DNA from: Cyclobacteriaceae bacterium
Lineage (GTDB): Bacteria > Bacteroidota > Bacteroidia > Cytophagales > Cyclobacteriaceae
Assembly: GCA_028285445.1 (NCBI GenBank)
Contig: JANQPQ010000041.1
Location: forward strand, 1 to 57,550
Reading direction: 5' to 3'
Length of the DNA stretch: 57,550 nt
Part shown: piece by piece, positions 24,882 through 34,266 of the stretch
Position numbering within the stretch: position 1 is the stretch's first letter
How the letters are laid out: each line of letters starts with the position of its first letter
Translations under genes and position numbers: made by a program
The notes under the pieces: generated by a model
Told to the model about the DNA's origin: nothing
The model's database searches: none
Seen by the model: the letters and a program-made list of their open reading frames with translations, nothing else

Positions 24882-25370
24882 CTACAGAATTTCTTGCAAA
24901 TGCTCATCATAAAGGCCTACCAGAATACTATTGCCAGCGTCGTCAATCTTTAAAGCACCATATTTTGCTTCATCATATTTACTTGCTTCTCCTTCCTGGA
25001 AAAAAAACGATTCGGCGCCAATGGAGATATCCCATCTATCTGCAGCTGTATATTCTATCAGCATCTCACCCTCCCTTAACGGTGTTGGGCCCTCTTGAAA
25101 TCTTACCTTACTGGCAACCCTATTGCTATCAAGCAAAACCACACAATAGCCTCTTTTGGATATCTCCTCCTCAGAACTCCTGTCTGATATTCTATAGCGC
25201 AATGTCATATAATCTCCCTGCATCAAAGATCGGGGATCAACTGGGGCAAGCTCCAGTAATACCAGGTGTCCTTCTTGCAGCAGCTGCTCCTTTTTAGCAA
25301 CGGCATAAATGAAGTATGCAAGCAGCAAAACGAGGTTGAATAGAATAACAATCAAGCTATGCTTTTTCAT
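24882..25370 (-). CDS. GDYXXLXY-domain membrane protein
   Basis: ATG 25370 gives 162 residues, starting with a single hydrophobic helix (LIVILFNLVLLLAYFIYAVA). The family signature GDYMTLRY appears near residue 60, followed by a strand-rich domain. GDYXXLXY proteins typically accompany DUF2157 and DUF4401 membrane proteins, as here. Their function is unknown, though the conserved trio suggests one complex. The start overlaps the DUF4401 stop (25357) by 14 bases, so translation is coupled. A longer start at 25400 lies wholly inside the previous gene and is less likely. Confidence 0.85.
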   Translation of the reverse strand: MKKHSLIVILFNLVLLLAYFIYAVAKKEQLLQEGHLVLLELAPVDPRSLMQGDYMTLRYRISDRSSEEEISKRGYCVVLLDSNRVASKVRFQEGPTPLREGEMLIEYTAADRWDISIGAESFFFQEGEASKYDEAKYGALKIDDAGNSILVGLYDEHLQEIL

Positions 25371-26430
25371 CTGAGGAGAATTTTTTATGAACAAAAACAT
25401 AGAGAATTGTAAATAGCACCCCCGAGGTAAAAAGCAGTATCGACTTGGTTAGTAGTGTGAGATTGAGGTCGTAATAGTATTGGGAGATAAAGTAAATAAA
25501 CGCAATTACCCCTATGGCGAAACCCGTTTTGTAGTTGACGAGGAAACTTAGAAGAATAATCAATATAGCGCCTGATATGGCTGGGAAGAAAGCCGTAGGC
25601 AATAACAGAAGAAAACAAATAGTGTAAATACTCAACTTGTGCTGTGAATTATTCACCTTCAGGGTTTGCAATAGATGGTGTAGTAAAAAGGCAATAGCAG
25701 CGATAATAATTATTGAAGATGTCCAGATGTAATTTGTCGAAAGGGGAATATTGCCCTTATTTCCAAGAACTACCAGCCCGGACAAGAACGAAAGCACTAG
25801 GCCAACCCTAACGGGATTATAGATCTTTGAGAGGGCTTTGCTTGCGGTGATTACCCTCGCTTCTTTTAGAAATACCAAAGTAACTATGATAGATAGTGCC
25901 GCTACGTGAATGTGCACCAGGTCAAAATTATTATTGAATGTTATAAGCGTCAGAACGCTGGCATTCATTGTAAGTATTGAAACGAGGGAAAGTATGTAGC
26001 CTCCGGCTATTATTAAGGTCAGGAAGGCTATAAGTATTGATATCATGCTGATTGTATTCTCTGTCAACCCTAGTTGGTCCAGTCCAAATACAGTAAGTGC
26101 AAAACCAGTAATAAAACAGGAAATACTAATCGTGTCGATTAGTATGGTGTTATGCTGCTTATAGACCCAAATAGCCCCTATTATGAGTAGAGAACCAACA
26201 ACTACCTGTGAGACAGCCGACTCACCTATTCCGGCAACAAATAGAAAACCTATAAAGAAGATGCTTGCCAAAAACCCTCCAAATACCGAAAGTACCTTAA
26301 TGGCCATCGATTGGTCATCATCCTTATTCTGATAGGCTGTCGCAACAGCTTCTTCTTGTAGGGCTAGCTCACTATCTTCAATGCTATTGAAGTAGCTCAA
26401 TAACTCTTTAATATTAACCTCTTTCTTCAT
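25357..26430 (-). CDS. DUF4401 membrane protein
   Basis: From ATG 26430 the protein has 357 residues: a soluble start (~1-45) followed by about eleven hydrophobic helices in a near-continuous membrane domain. The gene order DUF2157-DUF4401-GDYXXLXY is the known arrangement of this family. The start overlaps the DUF2157 stop (26414) by 17 bases; an ATG at 26454 would overlap more and lacks a reason to be used. It is probably an integral partner of its two neighbours in the inner membrane. Confidence 0.8.
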   Translation of the reverse strand: MKKEVNIKELLSYFNSIEDSELALQEEAVATAYQNKDDDQSMAIKVLSVFGGFLASIFFIGFLFVAGIGESAVSQVVVGSLLIIGAIWVYKQHNTILIDTISISCFITGFALTVFGLDQLGLTENTISMISILIAFLTLIIAGGYILSLVSILTMNASVLTLITFNNNFDLVHIHVAALSIIVTLVFLKEARVITASKALSKIYNPVRVGLVLSFLSGLVVLGNKGNIPLSTNYIWTSSIIIIAAIAFLLHHLLQTLKVNNSQHKLSIYTICFLLLLPTAFFPAISGAILIILLSFLVNYKTGFAIGVIAFIYFISQYYYDLNLTLLTKSILLFTSGVLFTILYVFVHKKFSSDEKA

Positions 26431-27376
26431 TTGCCCAAGCTCTTTGCAGGTCAATTAGTTTCTTAATTAAGAATGTGATACTACTGACGATAAACAGACC
26501 AACTAAAAGAAACATATCGTCTCCGCCTATTACATCTATCAGTACCGATGATATGATGATGATAAGGCTGAATGGAATGATCGACAGAAAAAAGCCACTT
26601 CTTGCCTTTAGGCCATGCCATATTCCCAAGGCATAAACTACCAGGGTCATTACAATCAAAATTGGAAAAGCGACCTGAAACCTGCCAAAGATTCCGAATA
26701 CTATTCCAAGAGTTGCATAACTAACTGCGGCTAATGCAACCGTATTTATAAACCAGGTGGGGACAGTGGGTATTTTCCAATACTTAACCAAGAGGTTAGA
26801 GATAAGTACAGTAGATGTATTTACAAAAAACAATACTGCAAAAACAAAAACCTCCGACCAATCATTGGCAACTTGCTGAGCGTATAGTATAAATGTGGTG
26901 TTAATCAGCAGCAAATAGATTAACCACAACGGGGTGAAGTTGGAAACAATAACCCACAAGGTAACGAACACCGTCCAAGCCAGGAAGAAGTCATAAGCGT
27001 TGGCTCCGGTCTGGTAGATTTGTCCGAAAACTGCGAATACCACACCTACTAATACTGCTGACCCTGTTAACAGAATTTTTCTGATTGTTAGATTTATTCT
27101 TGGCAGCAAGGCCAGTAAAGCTGATGCCATCAGGAGTGCATGGGTTAGCCCCATTTTAATAAACTTGTTTAGTTCTGCCCAGTTATAGGCAAAAAAGAAA
27201 ACTATACCCGCAACGGTAAAACCAATACCTAGTGTGATAAGGAAGAGCCTCAGAAATTTCATCCAATCCTCCTTGCTGGCATAGACATTTTCTTTCAAAG
27301 CACTTTCCACTCCCTGCTCTGATAGGTTGCTATAGCGGCTAATGATATGAATATCTTTCCGACTGATCTTTGTCAT
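26414..27376 (-). CDS. DUF2157 membrane protein
   Basis: The 320-residue protein starts with a soluble helical part (~1-42: KDIHIISRYSNLSEQGVESALKENVY) and continues with about ten membrane helices. This fits DUF2157, a family of unknown function found beside DUF4401 and GDYXXLXY genes. It is the first gene of the overlapping three-gene operon, whose promoter must lie in the 229 bases before the divergent PadR gene. Confidence 0.8.
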   Translation of the reverse strand: MTKISRKDIHIISRYSNLSEQGVESALKENVYASKEDWMKFLRLFLITLGIGFTVAGIVFFFAYNWAELNKFIKMGLTHALLMASALLALLPRINLTIRKILLTGSAVLVGVVFAVFGQIYQTGANAYDFFLAWTVFVTLWVIVSNFTPLWLIYLLLINTTFILYAQQVANDWSEVFVFAVLFFVNTSTVLISNLLVKYWKIPTVPTWFINTVALAAVSYATLGIVFGIFGRFQVAFPILIVMTLVVYALGIWHGLKARSGFFLSIIPFSLIIIISSVLIDVIGGDDMFLLVGLFIVSSITFLIKKLIDLQRAWANEERG

Positions 27377-27546
27377 GCGGAGGAGTTTGTCTAAAGATGA
27401 ATCTAAGCTAGCAAAGCCGCAACCCAGCTACAAGATGTTCAACGAGAATCTCTAGTCTGTAAAAAACAAGTGTTGGTCCCTATTGCAGATTCGAGATTAT
27501 AGTCTCATCGAGAGAGTCACAACTACCTAAGCTGAAACCCAACAAG

Positions 27547-27564
27547 GCTATTGCGCGTTATAGC
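27547..27564. promoter_or_regulatory. Candidate PadR operator half-site pair (first PadR gene)
   Basis: GCTAT-TGCGCGTT-ATAGC is a small inverted repeat 42 bases upstream of the PadR start at 27606. It contains the octamer CTATTGCG (27548-27555), which is repeated exactly upstream of the second PadR gene (34265-34272). PadR proteins usually repress their own promoter, so a shared operator is plausible, though an octamer can recur by chance. Confidence 0.35.
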
Positions 27565-27605
27565 ATATGTTTAGTAAATTATAAATTATATTAAATACAA
27601 ATAAT

Positions 27606-27941
27606 ATGGTAGGCTTAAGCGCATTGGAGGAATCTATACTCTTGATAATTATGGTGAACAACGGAGAGGCCTATGGTGTTTCCGTAGCAGATGAGTATAA
27701 GCGCCAGTTGGGAAAGTCAATTTCCATTCCGTCGGTTCACACCGTCTTAGAACGATTAGAATCCAAAGGCCTTATTTCCTCAAGTGAGGGTGGCGCTACT
27801 GCCATCAGGGGCGGTCGTCGCAAAAGACTACTTAGTCTCACTAAGCAAGGATATGAGGCACTGCGCAAGGTCAATAACAAACGGCAGGAATTCTGGCAAC
27901 TTCCTAGTGCCCTATCATACATCAAAAAGTGGGGAGAATAA
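27606..27941 (+). CDS. PadR-family transcriptional regulator
   Basis: The 111-residue protein has the PadR winged helix: an N-terminal helix LSALEESILLIIMV, an AYGVSVADEY segment, the recognition helix around SIPSVHTVLERLESKGLI, and the beta-wing GGRRKRLLSLTKQG. The C-terminal helix is short, as in the small PadR group. Its stop overlaps the start of the FtsX-like permease by one base (TAATG), so the pair is translationally coupled and it probably controls that permease. An inverted repeat upstream may be its operator. Confidence 0.9.
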   Translation: MVGLSALEESILLIIMVNNGEAYGVSVADEYKRQLGKSISIPSVHTVLERLESKGLISSSEGGATAIRGGRRKRLLSLTKQGYEALRKVNNKRQEFWQLPSALSYIKKWGE

Positions 27942-30580
27942 TGTTTCATTTATTACAGCAGGTAGCTACGAAATGGCTGAGGTGGGTCATACCTAATCAT
28001 CAGTTAGAGGTGATTGAAGGAGATTTAATGGAAGCCCTGGAGATTAGAAAGCAAAGAATAGGCCCCGGAAGGGCCGTAGTAATATTCATATTCGAGGTCC
28101 TTCTTACCACTAAGAGGCTTGCCCTCAAAACCATAATCCAGTTCTACAAAACTCTAAAACAACAACGCATGAACAGTCACTATCTTAAGATGGCAATACG
28201 AAGTTTAAGGCGTAATAGGTCATATACGATTATCAATACCCTTGGCCTAACCCTGGGTGTCACCACCTTCTTGGTCATTTCACTTTTCTGTTACCACCAA
28301 CTCAGTTACGATAATTTCCATGACAATGCTGACGAAATATTTAGAGTAACTGAAAAGTCAACCATCGATGGTGTTACCCATAAATTTGCAGGGACCCAAT
28401 ATCCGTTGAAGCCTTTGCTGCAACAGAATTATGCTGAGATAAACAGGATTGCGAGAATACACCGAATTCAGCCCCGGTTGGTAACCTTTGAAGATAAAAA
28501 TACCCTTGAAAGCAAAGTTCTCCTGGCAGATAATTCGTTTTTGGAGCTCTTTGATTTTGAGTTGCTGCTTGGCGATGCCAAAAGCTGTCTTGATTCACAA
28601 GATAAAATAGTAATTACAGACAGAATTGCCGAAAAGCTATTTGGTACTGACTGGAGAAACTTTCCTGATATCATTGGCACTACCATAGAAATCGATAAGA
28701 AGCTTAAGTTTGGTATTGCTGGAATTGCATTAGCCCCACCTTCAAACTCTCATTTGGATTTTGATATATTAATGCCTTTCGGCCCAATATATGGTAACTG
28801 GCTCGAGTCCAGTTGGAATTTCCCTAGTTTCCACACCTATGTTGAGGTAGGTACCAACGAAGCCACAGGGCTTACTCCTGATGCGCTCTCTCATTTTCTT
28901 AAAGATCATGACCCGAATTTTGATCGGAATAAGCGAGAGCTGGAATTACAACCACTCGCAGATATCCACCTCGGTTCAACCGATATCCGAGGGGCCTTAA
29001 AACCCGGCCGGAGCTATGACCAAATACTTATGTTCTTTGCTATAGCCGTCTTGATTTTGGTGGTGGCCAGCACCAACTATATTAATCTTGCTACCGCCCA
29101 GGCTTCCAAGAGGGCAAAAGAAGTCGGTTTAAGGAAAGCCATTGGTGCCAAAAAAGATCAAGTGATGTGGCAGTTTCTAGTGGAAACCAGCGTTCTGACG
29201 CTGGTTAGCTTGTTTTCATCATTGGTAGTTGCTTATATGTTGATTCCCGAACTAAACAGGATTATAGGAGAAGAGGTCGTTCTAGATCCTGTATCAGAAC
29301 TTTATCTACTAGGATTTGGCCTTGCATTTTGGCTGCTGTTGAGTTTACTGGCAGGCTTTTATCCGGCTATTTACTTAGCCGGTTATAAACCAGAGTCACT
29401 GCTGTCGTCCTCAAAGGGTTACAAAAATGTAAGTTTCAGAATGCGCCAAGTTTTGGTTCTATTTCAATTTATGATTTCCCTTGGCCTGGTTTTCGGTGTT
29501 GCGGTTGTCTACTTTCAAATGGATTACCTGAAAAACAAAGATCTTGGTTTCAACCAATCCGGAACTATTGTAATGCATGGCCTACCTATTCACTCAAAAA
29601 ACTATTGGAATATTAAGTCGGCCCTGGAGCAAAATAGCTTTATCGAAAAAGCCACCTTCTGTTATGGTGAGCTTCCTGGCCTGGGCGGGTTTAACCTGAG
29701 GGGAATAGCAGAAGGCAAGGACGAAGAAGTAAAGTTCGGGATGCTCTATGCAGATTACGACATTTTTGATGTCTATGGATTTGAGATTATTCAGGGGCGA
29801 GGTTTTAGCATAGATATGCAAACTGACTCATCCAAGGCCTTCGTAATTAATCAAACCGCGGCCGATGTTTTTGGGTGGAAAGAACCAATTGGAAAACAGT
29901 TTAAATACTACGGAGGCGGAACTAACTCGATTGCGAAAGATGGGAGAGTAATCGGGGTAGTTCGAGATTTCCATCACGGACCATTGACCGAAGCAGTGGG
30001 GGCCGTGGTAATTACCTTGCCAACTCCCGTGGTTCAAAACTTCAGAAACGGCAAAATTGCAGCCAGATTTAGCGGAAATAGCCAGCGCGTAATTGAAACG
30101 CTTGAAGCACAATGGAAAACCTATGAGCAATCATCTCCATTCCAGTTTTCATTCTTAGAGCAAGACTTACAACGTCAATATTTGCAAGAAGAGAAATTTG
30201 CCAAAGTACTGAATTATATGGCGGCGATTGCCATTATGGTAGCTGGTCTCGGATTGTACGGATTGGCCTCATTCGTCTGCAATAGCAGGGAGAAGGAGAT
30301 TGGTATTAGGAAAGTGCTTGGGGCTAATGTAAGCTCAGTTGTGATTATGATCTCCAGGTCCTTCTTGGGAATTATTCTATTCGCAGCGTTAATTGCCTTC
30401 CCATTGTCTACAATTCTAACCAACCAGTGGTTGCAAAATTTTGCCTACAAGTTTACTCCCGGTTTGCAAGAGTATCTATTGCCACTTGCAGTAGTATTCC
30501 TGATCACGGCAATCTCAATAGGCTACCATACCCTTAAGGCGGCTCTTGGAGATCCTGTTAACAGGCTTAGGAATGAGTAA
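27941..30580 (+). CDS. FtsX-like ABC transporter permease with N-terminal prefix domain
   Basis: ATG 27941 overlaps the PadR stop; ATG 27929 is possible but adds only four residues. The 879-residue protein has a soluble prefix domain (~1-70, with EVIEGDLMEAL), a MacB-type periplasmic domain after the first membrane helix, an FtsX core (~370-485: ASKRAKEVGLRKAIGA), a second periplasmic domain, and a second FtsX core (NSREKEIGIRKVLGA). Such permeases work with an ATP-binding protein to move or extrude substrates across the envelope; none is encoded nearby. It is the most divergent of four similar permeases here. The alpha/beta hydrolase gene starts inside its last codons. Confidence 0.9.
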   Translation: MFHLLQQVATKWLRWVIPNHQLEVIEGDLMEALEIRKQRIGPGRAVVIFIFEVLLTTKRLALKTIIQFYKTLKQQRMNSHYLKMAIRSLRRNRSYTIINTLGLTLGVTTFLVISLFCYHQLSYDNFHDNADEIFRVTEKSTIDGVTHKFAGTQYPLKPLLQQNYAEINRIARIHRIQPRLVTFEDKNTLESKVLLADNSFLELFDFELLLGDAKSCLDSQDKIVITDRIAEKLFGTDWRNFPDIIGTTIEIDKKLKFGIAGIALAPPSNSHLDFDILMPFGPIYGNWLESSWNFPSFHTYVEVGTNEATGLTPDALSHFLKDHDPNFDRNKRELELQPLADIHLGSTDIRGALKPGRSYDQILMFFAIAVLILVVASTNYINLATAQASKRAKEVGLRKAIGAKKDQVMWQFLVETSVLTLVSLFSSLVVAYMLIPELNRIIGEEVVLDPVSELYLLGFGLAFWLLLSLLAGFYPAIYLAGYKPESLLSSSKGYKNVSFRMRQVLVLFQFMISLGLVFGVAVVYFQMDYLKNKDLGFNQSGTIVMHGLPIHSKNYWNIKSALEQNSFIEKATFCYGELPGLGGFNLRGIAEGKDEEVKFGMLYADYDIFDVYGFEIIQGRGFSIDMQTDSSKAFVINQTAADVFGWKEPIGKQFKYYGGGTNSIAKDGRVIGVVRDFHHGPLTEAVGAVVITLPTPVVQNFRNGKIAARFSGNSQRVIETLEAQWKTYEQSSPFQFSFLEQDLQRQYLQEEKFAKVLNYMAAIAIMVAGLGLYGLASFVCNSREKEIGIRKVLGANVSSVVIMISRSFLGIILFAALIAFPLSTILTNQWLQNFAYKFTPGLQEYLLPLAVVFLITAISIGYHTLKAALGDPVNRLRNE

Positions 30581-31925
30581 ATCCAAAATTATGGTTCTAC
30601 CTCTTGCCGACAGATTCCTTAAGGCAATTTTCTATTTTCCTTTCCTCGCATTCCTGTTCGCGTTATTCCTTCCCTGGGCATCTTGCGGTCAGGCTAAACC
30701 CATTGGCTTTTGGCAGGGCAACTTAGTATACGAGAATAGGGCCTGGGATATAGGACTACTAGTTGAGTCTAATACGAAGGCTAAAATACACTCCAATGCT
30801 AGTTGGAGAGCCGCAGCTGCCGCGGAGAACTTTTCTGTAATTAACGGGAGTATTACGTTCGACATTCCAATACAGGTAGGAAGCTTCAAAGGAACCTTGC
30901 TGAATAACCAGGAAATTGAAGGAGCAGTGACCATTACTGGAAAAGACTTATCAGTGCCGCTGACCCTAAGTAAGGGAAATCTCCCCAAAGTTCGGATGCA
31001 GGAGGTTACACTCAAGAATGAAGAAGTGCACATAGCTGCAACGCTGGTGTTGCCCGAAACTAAGGGCAAGCACCCAACTGCTGTGATTATCCATGGTGGT
31101 GGCAATTCAAGTCGAGAGAGCCTACCCTATTACTTCTGGGCAGATTATTTAGCGAGAAATGGAATCGCCAGCCTTATTTATGATAAACGTGGCAATGGCG
31201 AATCTACCGGAGACTGGAAAAAGGTAGGGTTCGAAGAACGAGCAGACGATGTTATTGAAGCATTAAAATGGCTGGCTAACCATGATGAAGTGGACAATAC
31301 TCAGCTTGGACTGCTTTCTATTAGCCAGGGAACTTGGGTAGCCGGGATCGTGGCCCAATCATATCCGGATTTAGCTTATCTGGTCAATATCGTCGGCCCA
31401 CTTGTTTCTCCTTTGGAAGCAGATACCTACGCCCTGAAATATCGCTTGCGAAATGCAGGCTGGCCTTTGAAGGATATTAATCAAAGAACCCATCTGTGGC
31501 ATCTTGTAACAAACTACATCAGAGCACCGCAAGTTCAATCGCAATGGGACAGTGTGCAACTTGCAATTGCGGAATCAAGTTCTGCAAGGTGGTTCTCAAA
31601 ATCCCCATATCAGCCCAATCGCAATTCTTGGTTCTACTCTTGGTATGGTCAGATCATGGATCATGACCCAATTCCAATACTTAAAGAAATTGATACACCA
31701 ATACTCTGGATATACGGCAACCGGGACAGTCAATCAGACTTTGCCCACAATGTAGCCTTAATAGACCAGCTTAGAATCTCCGGGAAGCCATATGAGCTTA
31801 TGGCAGTGCCTGACGCTGGACATGGCGTGGATGCCCCGTATGATGAGCTGGGTAATCCTGACTACCCTACTGCAACTCCTCCTCAGTTCTTTAAGAGGAT
31901 TGTAGACTATATTCTTCGAAATTGA
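30573..31925 (+). CDS. Secreted alpha/beta hydrolase with N-terminal domain
   Basis: ATG 30573 overlaps the permease stop by eight bases, so the two are translationally coupled; an ATG at 30546 lies further inside the permease. The 450-residue protein has a hydrophobic signal (FYFPFLAFLFALFLPWASC) and a strand-rich domain (~35-145). The hydrolase domain follows (HPTAVIIHGGGNSSRES, YDKRGNGES, then LLSISQGTW, where the usual GxSxG has Ser for the first Gly). Late acid and base residues sit in YGNRDSQSD and DAGHGVDAP. It likely hydrolyses an ester or peptide outside the cytoplasm, and its coupling hints at shared control by PadR. Confidence 0.85.
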   Translation: MSKSKIMVLPLADRFLKAIFYFPFLAFLFALFLPWASCGQAKPIGFWQGNLVYENRAWDIGLLVESNTKAKIHSNASWRAAAAAENFSVINGSITFDIPIQVGSFKGTLLNNQEIEGAVTITGKDLSVPLTLSKGNLPKVRMQEVTLKNEEVHIAATLVLPETKGKHPTAVIIHGGGNSSRESLPYYFWADYLARNGIASLIYDKRGNGESTGDWKKVGFEERADDVIEALKWLANHDEVDNTQLGLLSISQGTWVAGIVAQSYPDLAYLVNIVGPLVSPLEADTYALKYRLRNAGWPLKDINQRTHLWHLVTNYIRAPQVQSQWDSVQLAIAESSSARWFSKSPYQPNRNSWFYSWYGQIMDHDPIPILKEIDTPILWIYGNRDSQSDFAHNVALIDQLRISGKPYELMAVPDAGHGVDAPYDELGNPDYPTATPPQFFKRIVDYILRN

Positions 31926-31936
31926 TTGGGTTACCA

Positions 31937-31954
31937 CGCACCATGGGTGGTGCG
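31937..31954. terminator. Strong hairpin after the permease-hydrolase operon
   Basis: CGCACCA-TGGG-TGGTGCG is a perfect 7-bp GC-rich stem with a 4-base loop, 12 bases after the hydrolase stop. There is no U-tract on either side, so it is either a rho-dependent or RNA-stabilising hairpin, not a classical intrinsic terminator. Confidence 0.35.
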
Positions 31955-32103
31955 CTTCCAATCCTGAGCCAAAGGTCAGCATAAGAGGCAACTCCTCCGC
32001 AATCAGAGCTATGTCTCACCGCGAATTACTAGAAGTCGCTAACTAGCCGCAATGATGTCGTAACTTCATTGGGATATCAACTATAATATTGAACCCAGCA
32101 TTT

Positions 32104-32673
32104 ATGAACACCGTCGGCAACTATATCAGAGAGCATCGGCTCAATAAAGGTTTGAGCCAGGAAGAATTGGCTAATCGATCTAATATTAACATAAGGACAA
32201 TTCAAAGAATTGAGAAAGGTGAGTCTGAGCCTTATGGAGCAACTCTTAGGGCGTTGGCTGAAGCACTGGAGATTGACACAACTGATGTAAACAATGGCCA
32301 TCGGCATAAGGTTAATCCCGGCAGGGCACTGGCTCTCTTCAGGTTATCCACTATTTCATTCCTATTTGTACCGTTTGGCAATCTGCTACTGCCCTGGGTC
32401 ATATATGCCATGATGGGCGACCAAATACCAAATTCAGAAGAAGAATGGCGTAGAGTCAAACGATTCCAATTACCCTGGACTGTCGCTTTATCTATCAGCA
32501 TGACAGTATTAGTTGTCTTTATGTTTATCGGCAATGCAACCGTGATTGTTGCCGTAGCTGTGATCAGCATATCGCTCATTCTAGTCAATATTGGCTATCC
32601 TCTATTGCATGCCTATAATGCCTATTACAAGCAAACCAATACAAACGCCGCCCTTATTCTTAAACCAAAATGA
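32104..32673 (+). CDS. XRE-family HTH regulator with C-terminal membrane domain
   Basis: ATG 32104 (preferred over TTG 32089) gives 189 residues. Residues 1-60 form an XRE helix-turn-helix (GNYIREHRLNKGLSQEELANRSNINIRTIQRIEKGE). The C-terminal half holds about three to four membrane helices, resembling DUF4870-type tails. It is a membrane-tethered DNA-binding protein. Its stop overlaps the start of the CPBP protease gene by four bases (ATGA), so the two are co-translated; release or inactivation of the regulator by the protease is a possible but untested link. Confidence 0.85.
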   Translation: MNTVGNYIREHRLNKGLSQEELANRSNINIRTIQRIEKGESEPYGATLRALAEALEIDTTDVNNGHRHKVNPGRALALFRLSTISFLFVPFGNLLLPWVIYAMMGDQIPNSEEEWRRVKRFQLPWTVALSISMTVLVVFMFIGNATVIVAVAVISISLILVNIGYPLLHAYNAYYKQTNTNAALILKPK

Positions 32674-33365
32674 AAAAAATACACTGGAAATGGTTAGGGA
32701 TTTTCTTCCTTGGAGTACTAGCGCTCTTGTTTGGTAAAAACACCGCCGCGGCGCTACTTACCAACTATCTTGTTTCTATTTTCAATAACCTAGCCGTTTA
32801 TATATTGGTCGTATTTGCGGTCCTAAGCGTGATATTAGCGGTTCCGCTGCTTTATTGGATCTACGTAAAACTCAGCCCAGACAAACTTGAGGCCTTTGGC
32901 CTTACCAAGTATCACTTTAGAAGAGACCTCTTGCTGGCATTTGCGGTGGCTACCATCAGCGCCGGTCTGGCACTTTTTATTGTAATACCGCTGGCCGGCG
33001 AAACTAATGAAACTGTCATAAATGTCAGAAGGACTGTAAATGCCGGTTCTTTTCTAAATATTCTGTTGGCCGGAATTCTAATCGGAGGTTTTTTGGAAGA
33101 GCTTTTCTTTCGCGGCCACATGATTACATCAATTCGCCGCATTAACCCTGATAGCCAGTGGCTCCTGGTTTTTGCCGTGGTACTTTCCTCTCTCTTATTC
33201 GGCTACACCCACCGACATCAAGGCTGGCTCGGCTTGACATTCGTTGGAGTACATTCGGTGGTTTATGCAATCCTATTCATAAAAACCAAATCTCTTGCCT
33301 CCCCCATGTTGGCCCATGCCTTGTACGACTCTCTCGTTGCTATTGGCATCAAGTACTTTGTGTAG
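32670..33365 (+). CDS. CPBP-family intramembrane glutamic endopeptidase (Rce1-like)
   Basis: The 231-residue protein has about seven membrane helices and the CPBP motifs: Glu143-Glu144-xxx-Arg148 (EELFFRG), Phe177-xxx-His181 (FGYTH) and His216 with Asp220 (HALYDS). This is the complete catalytic set of Rce1-type intramembrane proteases (CAAX/bacteriocin-processing or immunity). It is encoded with an overlapping start after a membrane HTH regulator, so the regulator is the first candidate substrate or partner. No bacteriocin precursor was seen nearby. Confidence 0.9.
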   Translation: MKKIHWKWLGIFFLGVLALLFGKNTAAALLTNYLVSIFNNLAVYILVVFAVLSVILAVPLLYWIYVKLSPDKLEAFGLTKYHFRRDLLLAFAVATISAGLALFIVIPLAGETNETVINVRRTVNAGSFLNILLAGILIGGFLEELFFRGHMITSIRRINPDSQWLLVFAVVLSSLLFGYTHRHQGWLGLTFVGVHSVVYAILFIKTKSLASPMLAHALYDSLVAIGIKYFV

Positions 33366-33444
33366 CCTAAGGAATTTTATCCATCACTTTTAGTAATTCC
33401 AGTACTTTAATGATGACCTTTGCCTGGTACTTAATTTCGAGGCA

Positions 33445-34179
33445 ATGGCGAAAATGATTGGAATAGTTGGAGGAATAGGCACTTACGCAGGGATTGATCT
33501 GCAGCAAAAGATATATCAACATACCAATGCCGGCAAAGACCAGGATCATTTCGCCGTAAACATGATCTCAACACCAGCTGAAGTACTGGACCGCACAGAA
33601 TATCTTGTTGGTATTGTTAAGGAAAATCCTGGTATTGCCATTGGGAAGATCGCGGCCAAACTTGCCGATAATGGCGCGGAAGTAATTGGGCTGCCGTGTA
33701 ATACTGCCCATGCCCCAAAGATCTATAATGAAATTGTGAGTAGAGCTCCGGCCTCCTGCCAGGTACTGCACATGATAAAAGAGGTCGGAGAATTTATCCA
33801 TCAAGAATATCCTGACATCAAGAAAGTTGGCATACTCTGCACCAATGGCACCAATAAAGCAAATATTTATCCTGAGTACCTCGATCCCATTGGTATTGAT
33901 GCTTTCCACCCTGATGAGGATATCCAGAAGCAAGTGGTACATCCCGCCATCTATGACCCTAGCTATGGTATTAAGGCGCAATCGAGCCCGGTAACAAAAA
34001 AAGCTATGGTTGATTTGGAAGCAGCGGCTGATCATTTAATGCAGCAAGGCGCGGAAGCTCTAGTCCTAGGCTGCACAGAAATACCATTGGCCTTGACTGA
34101 AGACCACTATCAAGGTCTGCCGCTGATTGACGCCACTGCAGTTTTAGCCCTAGCCCTCATAAGGGAGGCGAATAAGTAG
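33445..34179 (+). CDS. Aspartate/glutamate racemase family protein
   Basis: The 244-residue cytosolic protein has the two catalytic Cys of the cofactor-independent racemases, Cys85 in GLPCNTAHA and Cys210 in VLGCTEIPLAL, plus the N-terminal GIVGGIGTYAG. The family interconverts D and L forms of aspartate or glutamate, but includes enzymes on other substrates. It is a single gene, 79 bases after the CPBP gene; its neighbours do not suggest a pathway. The pair of Cys is intact, so it should be active. Confidence 0.85.
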   Translation: MAKMIGIVGGIGTYAGIDLQQKIYQHTNAGKDQDHFAVNMISTPAEVLDRTEYLVGIVKENPGIAIGKIAAKLADNGAEVIGLPCNTAHAPKIYNEIVSRAPASCQVLHMIKEVGEFIHQEYPDIKKVGILCTNGTNKANIYPEYLDPIGIDAFHPDEDIQKQVVHPAIYDPSYGIKAQSSPVTKKAMVDLEAAADHLMQQGAEALVLGCTEIPLALTEDHYQGLPLIDATAVLALALIREANK

Positions 34180-34188
34180 CCTCTTACT

Positions 34189-34205
34189 ATTCTAATATTT
34201 AGAAT
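34189..34205. terminator. A/T-rich perfect inverted repeat after the racemase gene
   Basis: ATTCTAA-TAT-TTAGAAT is a perfect 7-bp repeat starting 10 bases after the racemase stop, with a poor downstream U-tract (TTACCTAACCTTTTTC). It may be a weak terminator or part of the control region of the PadR gene beyond it. Confidence 0.3.
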
Positions 34206-34266
34206 TTACCTAACCTTTTTCATCGAGGTTCCGTAAGTAACACTACAATTAGGAATTAACCTTTCT

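Noticed and set aside
30689-31105. A 138-codon - strand frame inside the alpha/beta hydrolase gene
   Set aside because: It is antisense to a gene with clear hydrolase motifs; low-complexity Ser/Val composition points to a shadow frame.
31937-31954. Calling a rho-independent terminator for the hydrolase operon
   Set aside because: The stem is perfect, but no U-tract follows on either strand.
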